Shown: positions 8,264 to 15,683 of the stretch, in pieces
How positions within the stretch are numbered: position 1 is the first letter of the stretch
Layout: every line of letters starts with the position of its first letter
Source of the DNA: UBA1756 sp045130235
GTDB taxonomy: Bacteria; Bacteroidota; Bacteroidia; Bacteroidales; WCHB1-69
Assembly: GCA_045130235.1 (NCBI GenBank)
Contig: JBGUPJ010000029.1
Span: forward strand, 10,722-74,721
Length of the DNA stretch: 64,000 nt
Reading direction: 5' to 3'
Made by a program: the position numbers and the translations under genes
Notes under the pieces: model-generated
What the model saw: only the letters and a program-made list of their open reading frames with translations
The model's database searches: none
What the model was told of the DNA's origin: nothing

Positions 8264-9532
8264 TTATCTTTTATTATTCTCCAACCACCTTTCTACCAAG
8301 TACTTGCCTCGCCGATTTTTCGACAGCATCTCCATCGCGCGGTTCACCTCATCTACGGTTCCTACGCATTCGAAGGGCTTGTTTTCGGCAATTCCTGTGA
8401 GCTCGTCAAAGTATTGTTGTAGAGAGGGTTTGTCTAATAAATCTTCCCCGAAGATATGAATCATTTGGGCATCTTCAATGAAAGGAGAGAGAATGATGTA
8501 GGCGAAGAGGCATTTCGGACAATTGCAGCACCAAACGTTGTTTTTACTGCCCGCATTGCAGCTTCTGAAAACCTCGAAATATTGGGGATACTGTGCAAAA
8601 AAATGGGCAATCTCCAGTTCACTATACGGACGTAAGTAGCTGTAATAGTGATTGATGTCGTTTATGTAATCTTTTACATATTGACGAAAATCATTTTCAA
8701 ACTCCACCGATTTGGAGTATTGGTGGTTGATGTCAGTGCCAGGGATGGTGGGGTCGTTGGCGCTCGATTCGTTGGAGAGGGCCACCTCGCGCACCCCAGT
8801 CACGGCGCTTACGAGTAGTGAGTAGAAGGCCAGCATGGCTGAAAAAGGGGTGTGACCGTTCAAGTAGCCTTGTCGGTTCAGCTCCAGCAGCATAGGGTCA
8901 ATCTCGCGCTTCAGCACCACAATATCCTCTTCGTTGGGAAACCCTGCGATGCGGGCACAATCGAGGGTTGCCCCCCGCGGGTTGATGATGAACGGCACGA
9001 TGCGCCTTTCCCGTCTCAAGTGCTCCAGCGTTACCACAGAGTCTTTTCCCCCTCCAATGGGTACAATTACGGCATCAGACTCTGCCACTTTTTGGCATAA
9101 AAGGGTATCAATTGAGGCCGAATTATCATCGAATGAAAAATTCATAAAATTCTCTATATCAGAAGAAATACCATTCTGATAGAAGAATTCACCCAAACCT
9201 TTCCAATATAATTTCTTCCACCATTGTTGTTGGGGCAATGAAAGGCGATAGCCTCTGATGTGTACGGTGGGGCTGCAGGTACATTTCCAGTAGCTGATGA
9301 GTTCGATAAGTCCGATGTGGAAGATGAGGCCTTCTATGAGTTGAGGGTCTGCCAGTTTTTGGGCATGGCGACCCGGTAACAGGTGCATGGTAGGGGTGAA
9401 CCGAATATGTTCCCCTATGCGAAAATAGAAGATTATATCAATTTGATTTTCAGTATATTGATATTGAAAACCTTCATAGGTGAAGATGGGTTTTTCAGCC
9501 CGTAGTTTTTCAAAAATATTTTGATTTTGCAT
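8264..9532 (-). CDS. PP-loop ATPase-type enzyme resembling MurL (UDP-MurNAc-L-Ala-Glu epimerase)
   Basis: 422 aa. The start at 9532 was chosen because an earlier in-frame ATG overlaps the TACCTTTG promoter box. The ATP-pyrophosphatase loop reads VPIGGGKDS (157-165), a form of SGGxDS. Further marks are SNESSAND, NHQYSKS, RPYSELEIA and a Cys cluster WCCNCPKC. As I recall, this set occurs in MurL, which epimerises the terminal L-Glu of UDP-MurNAc-L-Ala-L-Glu in Xanthomonas. MurL is normally encoded beside MurD2, and no Mur ligase is present here. A different PP-loop amidotransferase- or thiolase-like role is possible. The family call is an inference. Confidence 0.6.
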   Translation of the reverse strand: MQNQNIFEKLRAEKPIFTYEGFQYQYTENQIDIIFYFRIGEHIRFTPTMHLLPGRHAQKLADPQLIEGLIFHIGLIELISYWKCTCSPTVHIRGYRLSLPQQQWWKKLYWKGLGEFFYQNGISSDIENFMNFSFDDNSASIDTLLCQKVAESDAVIVPIGGGKDSVVTLEHLRRERRIVPFIINPRGATLDCARIAGFPNEEDIVVLKREIDPMLLELNRQGYLNGHTPFSAMLAFYSLLVSAVTGVREVALSNESSANDPTIPGTDINHQYSKSVEFENDFRQYVKDYINDINHYYSYLRPYSELEIAHFFAQYPQYFEVFRSCNAGSKNNVWCCNCPKCLFAYIILSPFIEDAQMIHIFGEDLLDKPSLQQYFDELTGIAENKPFECVGTVDEVNRAMEMLSKNRRGKYLVERWLENNKR

Positions 9533-9550
9533 AGTAAAAAAATGAGGCTG

Positions 9551-9558
9551 CAAAGGTA
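9551..9558 (-). promoter_or_regulatory. Promoter -7 box of the MurL-like gene
   Basis: TACCTTTG on the minus strand, 19 bases before the chosen start at 9532. Its position argues against the longer in-frame start at 9553. Confidence 0.5.
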
Positions 9559-9625
9559 CAAAAAATTAAATATTTTGATGAATCATAAAATCAACAAAAT
9601 GCGGGTAAAACATTGTATTTTTTTG

Positions 9626-9633
9626 TAAATTTG
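9626..9633 (+). promoter_or_regulatory. Candidate promoter -7 box of the Srf-like operon
   Basis: TAAATTTG fits TAnnTTTG, about 90 bases before the srfB-like start and 30 before a short leader frame. No matching -33 element was found. It lies back to back with the leftward promoter at 9551-9558. Confidence 0.4.
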
Positions 9634-9662
9634 CCGCGCAGTTTTCTTCATTTTTTTGTTTA

Positions 9663-9728
9663 ATGGACTTCGCAAAAATTGAGGAAGGTTGCTGGAAAAG
9701 TGAAATACAAGAAGTCCTCATTTTATGA
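9663..9728 (+). CDS. Possible 21-codon leader peptide in front of the srfB-like gene
   Basis: ATG at 9663 opens a 21-codon frame (MDFAKIEEG... ending VLIL) whose TGA at 9726-9728 overlaps the ATG of the next gene as ATGA. This is the classic arrangement for translational coupling. It may be a regulatory leader, a real micropeptide or chance. No known peptide family is recognised. Confidence 0.3.
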   Translation: MDFAKIEEGCWKSEIQEVLIL

Positions 9729-12700
9729 TGAAAGATTTTAGTCTGATTGCAAATTCAGGTATTCAGTTGATGACTATCCCGTTGGAAATCAATCTTCAGG
9801 ATCGGTTTACGATGTGGTTTCATGAATGGCCCAACGAATCGGGGGAGGAGTATATTCTGGATTTGGTTTATGAGTTTGCGGGGGAGAACAATACGACCTA
9901 TTACAAGAAAAAGGAGTTGTATGACAATGGCTTTTTTGCGGAGAGTCAGGATGGTTTTTCGGAATATGACTTAAGGGAGAAGAACATCATGCCGTTGCGC
10001 AAGGATGATGACATGTTGCCGGGAGTGCCGGGAGAGATATACAAGATCAATTTTTCCGACAAGCGAAACAACACCTTGGAAGCTTTTGAAAATGTGTGGC
10101 TTCCGCTGCCCTATTTCCACAAGCGCTCGGAGAAAAAGTTCAATTTTGGACCGTTAAACTGGTCGCATTTCAAGCTGGTGCCGCGCGAGTCATCGGAAGG
10201 ACAAAAGCGGTACGATGTGTTGATCGCATTCGATACCCGCACCAGTTACGAGTCGGATAAGTTTAATGAGTGTCCGATTTTCCCGGATCAGTTCAAGCGT
10301 GAGATGACTTTCATGGTTTGCTCGGATGAGTATAAAATGATGGACATGTGCGCTCCGGAGCAGGAGTTTAGCTTCATCGAAAGTTATCTTTTCAAGTTAG
10401 TACACCCCAACTTGCAGAAGCCTTCGCAAATTAGAGGCTCCTCCAGAAAGCTTAATTACATTGCCTCGTATGTTTATCTGATTAGCTATATTGCTAAACA
10501 TCAGTGTTTTCCGAAGGTTATTTTGTATAAAGATAGGGATGTTGAGTTTAAGAAAATCGACATGGTGGTGGATATTGGCAACTCGAGCACCACTGCCTTG
10601 TTGGTGGAAGACGGCTGTGAGAATTTCAACCAAATTACCAAGCTCCAGCTGGTGAACATGACGAATCCTATCAGAATCAATACGAAAGGGAATCCTGAAA
10701 TATGTGCCTATAACACTTCGTTTGACATGCGTCTCGCTTTTCGCAGGGCCTCTTTCGGAGATTTCGGTGCCAAAAACAGCCGACAATTTGTCTATCCCAG
10801 TCTGGTACGCCTTGGTTATGAAGCTAATGCCTTGATACATAGTTCGAAACAGAGTGAATCGTTGGAGAAAATCTCCACTTATTCCAGTCCGAAGCGTTAT
10901 TTATGGGACGGAAAGCCGAACAAGGAGGAGTGGCAGTTTCTCACTTTGGAGGGAGATAGTCCGGGCAGTCACATTCTGAATATCAACGGCATCACCAACC
11001 AGCTGAAAAGCAATGGGGAGCTTGATTTGACGGGTAATGGCGGAAAGACCTATCATTATTCGCGTCGTTCATTGATGACCTTCGCCTTTTTGGAGATGCT
11101 GGTACAAGCCCGGATGCAAATCAATAGCTACCAGTATCGTGAAGATAAGGGCAAGAAGGAGATGCCGCGCAAGTTGAAGCGGCTGATTGTGACCTGTCCT
11201 ACCGCTATGTCGAAGCTGGAGCGGGAGAATTTGGTGCAATGTGCCAAAAATGCGGTTATTCTTTTGGAGAATTTCGAATATGTGGACCTCAAGGAGAATA
11301 AAAATCCTGGAAGCTCCATCGAAATTGTGCCTGCGGTGCAGCGTCGGTCGGAGGAGCAGAAGTGGTATTTCGATGAGGCCACTTGCGCTCAGCTCGTCTA
11401 TATGTTCGGCGAAGTGGGGCACAAGTACAAGGGAAGCTGTGAGGCGTTTTTCAACATGTACGGGAAAAGAACGGATGGCGGGCAGCAGAACACCCTCACT
11501 GTGGGTTCTTTGGATATTGGAGCGGGCACTTCCGACCTGATGATCAGCAAGTATTCGTACCAAAAGAGCGCCGTCACCACCATCACGCCCGAGCCGTTGT
11601 TCTACGACAGCTTCTATTTTGCTGGCGATGACATGCTGAAAGGGTTGATCAACGACCTGATGATGTTGGATGAAGACAGTGCCTTCTATAAAAAGCTGAA
11701 ACCTCTGCCGTATCGCGAGTGCCGCCAGAAGTTGCGCGATATGTTCGGTCCCGACTACAACGGACAGTCGGAGGCGGAGCGCCTGTTCAGAAGCGATTTC
11801 AATGTGCAGTACTCGATGCCGCTGATGTATCATTTTCTTGAACTGGTGAATCGGGGCAGCGGCAACAAGACCGTGAGATTTCATGATGTGTTCGAGAAAC
11901 TCCCGCCGAATGAAGGACTGATGAGGCAGTTTGAGGAGTATTTCGGATTTGGGATGGAAACATTGGAATGGGATTTCGATTATGAGAAGGTGGCCAAGAA
12001 AATATCCGACAAGTTTGAGCCGTACCTCAAGAAAATCGCCACCATTATGTTCGCCAATGCGTGCGACATCGTGATCCTTTCGGGGCGTCCTGCCTCCTTG
12101 CCTCCCATTCGCAACATTTTCTTGAAGTATTACCCTGTTTCTCCCGACCGACTGATACTGCTCAACAACTATTACGTGGGAAGATGGTTCCCCTTTGGCA
12201 ACAATACTGGATATATCACTGATCCTAAGACAATTGTAGCCATCGGTGCGGTAATTGGTCACTATTCTACCAAACTGGCCAGCCTCAACAATTTTGTGAT
12301 TGACACCAGCAAGTTGGATGGCAAGCTCAAATCTACCATCAACTTTATCCAGGAGATGCCGCCTACCCAGCCGAATCCGTACATTATCACGCCTCATAAC
12401 CTGTCGGGTGAAACCACCGTCAACAAGCTTCCTGCCTATTTGAACGTCAAACAGTTGGGTATCGATGTTTATCCTTCCCGCTCGCTTTATACCATCGATT
12501 TCAACCGCCAGAAGATCGCCAGCAGGATTCAGCAGAACTTGATTCTGCAGGGCGAAGGCCCCGTGTCTGACACACGACTACAGCAGTTGGTGAACGAGGA
12601 GGTGGACCAACTCCGCCGCCGCGCCCCGTTCAAAATCACCTTGATGAAGGACGTGGAGGACAACGAAACGCTGACCATCGAAGCCATCACCGACAAGTTC

Positions 12701-12796
12701 GACAACGATTTGTCGGGCAGCAATATCGAAGTCCACATTCAAAGCTTGGGAGCGGAAGACAAATATTGGTTGGATGATGGCGCATTTGATTTTTAA
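9725..12796 (+). CDS. srfB: SrfB-like ASKHA (Hsp70/actin-fold) ATPase
   Basis: 1023 aa, soluble. Three ASKHA nucleotide-binding motifs are readable in order: phosphate-1 VVDIGNSSTT (281-290), phosphate-2 SLDIGAGTSD (D597) and an adenosine motif ILSGRPASLP near residue 782. The length and this two-part layout match the SrfB virulence-factor family, whose genes stand beside srfA and srfC in Salmonella, Photorhabdus and Xenorhabdus. Residues 1-275 are a family-specific beta-rich region. The expected role is an ATP-driven conformational or scaffolding step, not catalysis on a small molecule. It is the first large gene of the operon, 30 bp before the srfC-like gene. The function in Bacteroidota is unknown. 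Confidence 0.78.
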   Translation: MMKDFSLIANSGIQLMTIPLEINLQDRFTMWFHEWPNESGEEYILDLVYEFAGENNTTYYKKKELYDNGFFAESQDGFSEYDLREKNIMPLRKDDDMLPGVPGEIYKINFSDKRNNTLEAFENVWLPLPYFHKRSEKKFNFGPLNWSHFKLVPRESSEGQKRYDVLIAFDTRTSYESDKFNECPIFPDQFKREMTFMVCSDEYKMMDMCAPEQEFSFIESYLFKLVHPNLQKPSQIRGSSRKLNYIASYVYLISYIAKHQCFPKVILYKDRDVEFKKIDMVVDIGNSSTTALLVEDGCENFNQITKLQLVNMTNPIRINTKGNPEICAYNTSFDMRLAFRRASFGDFGAKNSRQFVYPSLVRLGYEANALIHSSKQSESLEKISTYSSPKRYLWDGKPNKEEWQFLTLEGDSPGSHILNINGITNQLKSNGELDLTGNGGKTYHYSRRSLMTFAFLEMLVQARMQINSYQYREDKGKKEMPRKLKRLIVTCPTAMSKLERENLVQCAKNAVILLENFEYVDLKENKNPGSSIEIVPAVQRRSEEQKWYFDEATCAQLVYMFGEVGHKYKGSCEAFFNMYGKRTDGGQQNTLTVGSLDIGAGTSDLMISKYSYQKSAVTTITPEPLFYDSFYFAGDDMLKGLINDLMMLDEDSAFYKKLKPLPYRECRQKLRDMFGPDYNGQSEAERLFRSDFNVQYSMPLMYHFLELVNRGSGNKTVRFHDVFEKLPPNEGLMRQFEEYFGFGMETLEWDFDYEKVAKKISDKFEPYLKKIATIMFANACDIVILSGRPASLPPIRNIFLKYYPVSPDRLILLNNYYVGRWFPFGNNTGYITDPKTIVAIGAVIGHYSTKLASLNNFVIDTSKLDGKLKSTINFIQEMPPTQPNPYIITPHNLSGETTVNKLPAYLNVKQLGIDVYPSRSLYTIDFNRQKIASRIQQNLILQGEGPVSDTRLQQLVNEEVDQLRRRAPFKITLMKDVEDNETLTIEAITDKFDNDLSGSNIEVHIQSLGAEDKYWLDDGAFDF

Positions 12797-12826
12797 TTTC
12801 CAAAATATTAAACAACTCATATACTG

Positions 12827-15664
12827 ATGATCAATATAAAAAGACAACAATTGGAAGATGATATCAAGCGTCAGCTTGAGGTGATTGAGCGTTCGTTGGC
12901 ATGGGCCGACCAGTATGGGAAAGAGTCCTTCAATAGGGCAGAGCTGAAGGCATATCGTCGGGCCGTGAAGAAGATTAAGTTTGCCATGGCAGAAAACTGT
13001 TCGGCAGCGGCATACGGAGAAAGCCAGGTGGGAAAGTCTTACCTCATGGACAGTTTGCTGGGCGATCCCAATAAGCCGTTTGAAATTATCAACGGGGGAA
13101 AGTCTTACAGCTTTATTAACCAAATCAATTCCAGTGGAGGAAACAACAGCAAAATCGAGACCACCGGAGTCATCACGCGCTTCACTTTGCAATGCGCCAA
13201 CCCGCTGATGAAGGAGTATGTGCGCATCAGAACCCTTACCGTGGTGGACTTGATACTCTTGGTTACGGATTCCTATTACAAGGATGTAATCCGTTCCGAC
13301 AATGAGTTGAGCACAGATGAAATCAATAACCAACTCCTCAACAGAATGGGATATTGGGTGGACAAATCCTACGACCAGAACATTCTTACGGAGGATGATA
13401 TTATGGATATTAAAGAGTATATTGATACACAACGAATTGCAGACTTTGCGCGTGTGTCAAAGTTCTTTGAGAAGATTTCTCCCGTCATCAAGCATATCCG
13501 TCATGAAAAGTGGAATGAGGTGTTCGGTTTGCTTTGGAACAACAATCCCAATCTGATGGAGATGTTCCGGAATCTGGTTTCGGAGTATCAGAAAATAGAA
13601 TTCTTGGAGGAGGTGTATGTCCCGTTTGAGGCGGTGCTTCGTGAGAAGGGTACGCTGTTGAAAATCGAGTGGCTGAATTTGGCTTGTGGAATGGAGGAAA
13701 ATGTGGGCGAGGACATTACCACTACAGATGTACTGGACTGCAACAATCGTCTGGTGGCGAAGGACTATAGCAAAGCATCGCTCTCAGCGCTGATTGCCGA
13801 ACTGACGTTTACGATTTCGGTGGAGAATGTGGAGGAGAAGCGATTCTTGCAGAAAATCGACCTGCTGGATTTTCCGGGAGCCCGCTCGCGCGAGGAGCTG
13901 CGGGAAGAGAAAATGAACGAGCCGGCCGTTAGAGCCCGCATGTTGCGTAGAGGAAAAGTGGCCTATCTTTTCCAGAAATATTCTAATGCTTTAAGAATCA
14001 ATTCTTTATTATTCTGTCATCATAACGACCAAAAGACTGTCAAGGAGTTGGGAACTTCTATCACCAATTGGATTGATAACTACATTGGTGCGAACGAGCA
14101 GGTGCGGACGGAGAAGTTGCGTGGCCTGAACGGAGTTTCACCTTTCTTCTTGATCGCCACGAAGTTCAATATCGATCTCAGAAGAAACAAGGAGACTGAC
14201 CTTCCCGAAACGCAGGATAAGCTGAAAGAACACTGGAAACGTTTCGACACGATTTTGCCCGAAATCATCAAGCCTTACACTTGGTTTGATGAATGGGCTA
14301 ATGGTCAGCCTTTTAGTGGCATCTATCCTTTGCGCGACTTCTACTGGTCGAAAGAAACGGGTCTGTTTGAGGGATATTCCAACAAACCGCCTTACGCTCA
14401 GGAGCATAGCATACACCAGGATCCCGACTACCCCGATTATTTCAGCAATTTGCGGCGTAGCTTCCTCGAATTTCCCTTTGTGAAGCAGCATTTCCCGCGG
14501 CCCGAACAAATCTGGGAGGAGGTCGCCTCCATCAACAACGACGGCTCAAAAGCTATTATCCGCGATTTGAACCTGCTGGCTCCCCAGCTGGATGAGTTCC
14601 GCACTAAAAATTACCTGGATGAACTCACCCGAATTAAAGAATCCGTCCTGTCGATGCTTTCACTCTATTATGTGTCCGAATCAGATGAGGAGAAGAATTT
14701 GAAAATCAAGAAAATAACTTCAGATATTCGCATCCGTATCGACCTTTCTGTATTCCGCAATCCGGAAGTCTTTGGCACGATTCTCGACCAGCTGATGGTC
14801 GATTCTGAAGCACTTCGGGAAGTGGCCTACGATGTCATCATCCGGCAGATTGAAGTGCCCAAAGATGTCACGAACATCAGTGGAATCCGCAGCATTGTGG
14901 GCATCAACCCCAATGGCAACCGAGAAGAGAATATTGCGAAACTTTGCGATTACTACTGCGTTACGCCGGAGGAACTCGACGCCCAGTTCAAAACGGAGGG
15001 CTTTTCTTTGGAAGATGTGGTAAGCGGCGATTCTGAAACCTTGGTAACGGTGGCCGATGTGCTCACCAAACATATTCTTCAATACTGGACAGAGCATATC
15101 AACCATTCTGTCAAGAATATAGACAAATACATCACCCATGGCGATGATATTGTGAATGCGCTTCAGAACCTGATGCGCCTTTTGGGTGTGAAACGCGAAA
15201 TCACCAATGGCATCAGCGAGTATCAGAACTTGTTCCCGTTGGATGACCAGCCCAATGCCATTGCCGCATTAGTATCGCTCATTCTCAACAATTTTGTAAG
15301 CTCATTTGGCCGCACCTATATGACCGACGAAAATATCAGTGCCGTGAAGGCCAAGTCGGAGATTTGCAAGATCAAGGTGGATGTGAGCGACCGTGGGTTG
15401 CAATCTGCCCCCAAGGCGCAGTCGATAGAGGACGTGCTGAATACCCTTACGGAGTCAGAGGCCATCATTCGCGACGGGATGGGGTCGCAGCGCACCCGAG
15501 ACATTTTGCGCAAGTTGCCGCTCTACGACAATTTCATCCGTTGGGAGAATTTCCTCATCATTGGTATGCTTCTTTCCAGCGAGGTGTCGAACGTGGATCC
15601 TATCTCCAATGGGGCAATGAAGGTCATCATAGATGAGTGTAAAGATTTGTATAAAGTGCAATAA
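12827..15664 (+). CDS. srfC: SrfC-like large P-loop GTPase (dynamin-like)
   Basis: 945 aa, soluble. After a basic helical start there is a Walker A/G1 loop GESQVGKS (64-71). A possible G2 Thr lies in ETTGVITRF near residue 115, G3 is DFPG near 347 (LLDFPGARSREE), and a G4-like ATKFN occurs near 444 in place of the usual T/NKxD. The large insert between G1 and G3 and the long helical C-terminal half resemble SrfC putative effectors and dynamin-like proteins, which often act on membranes. It follows the srfB-like gene as in known srfABC loci, supporting the family call. Nucleotide choice (GTP or ATP) is not certain because of the G4 change. Confidence 0.75.
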   Translation: MINIKRQQLEDDIKRQLEVIERSLAWADQYGKESFNRAELKAYRRAVKKIKFAMAENCSAAAYGESQVGKSYLMDSLLGDPNKPFEIINGGKSYSFINQINSSGGNNSKIETTGVITRFTLQCANPLMKEYVRIRTLTVVDLILLVTDSYYKDVIRSDNELSTDEINNQLLNRMGYWVDKSYDQNILTEDDIMDIKEYIDTQRIADFARVSKFFEKISPVIKHIRHEKWNEVFGLLWNNNPNLMEMFRNLVSEYQKIEFLEEVYVPFEAVLREKGTLLKIEWLNLACGMEENVGEDITTTDVLDCNNRLVAKDYSKASLSALIAELTFTISVENVEEKRFLQKIDLLDFPGARSREELREEKMNEPAVRARMLRRGKVAYLFQKYSNALRINSLLFCHHNDQKTVKELGTSITNWIDNYIGANEQVRTEKLRGLNGVSPFFLIATKFNIDLRRNKETDLPETQDKLKEHWKRFDTILPEIIKPYTWFDEWANGQPFSGIYPLRDFYWSKETGLFEGYSNKPPYAQEHSIHQDPDYPDYFSNLRRSFLEFPFVKQHFPRPEQIWEEVASINNDGSKAIIRDLNLLAPQLDEFRTKNYLDELTRIKESVLSMLSLYYVSESDEEKNLKIKKITSDIRIRIDLSVFRNPEVFGTILDQLMVDSEALREVAYDVIIRQIEVPKDVTNISGIRSIVGINPNGNREENIAKLCDYYCVTPEELDAQFKTEGFSLEDVVSGDSETLVTVADVLTKHILQYWTEHINHSVKNIDKYITHGDDIVNALQNLMRLLGVKREITNGISEYQNLFPLDDQPNAIAALVSLILNNFVSSFGRTYMTDENISAVKAKSEICKIKVDVSDRGLQSAPKAQSIEDVLNTLTESEAIIRDGMGSQRTRDILRKLPLYDNFIRWENFLIIGMLLSSEVSNVDPISNGAMKVIIDECKDLYKVQ

Positions 15665-15683
15665 ATCAACAGATTGATAATTC

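Noticed and set aside
11069..12397. 442-codon open frame antisense to the srfB-like gene
   Set aside because: No recognisable domain and a composition typical of the reverse complement of a coding frame.
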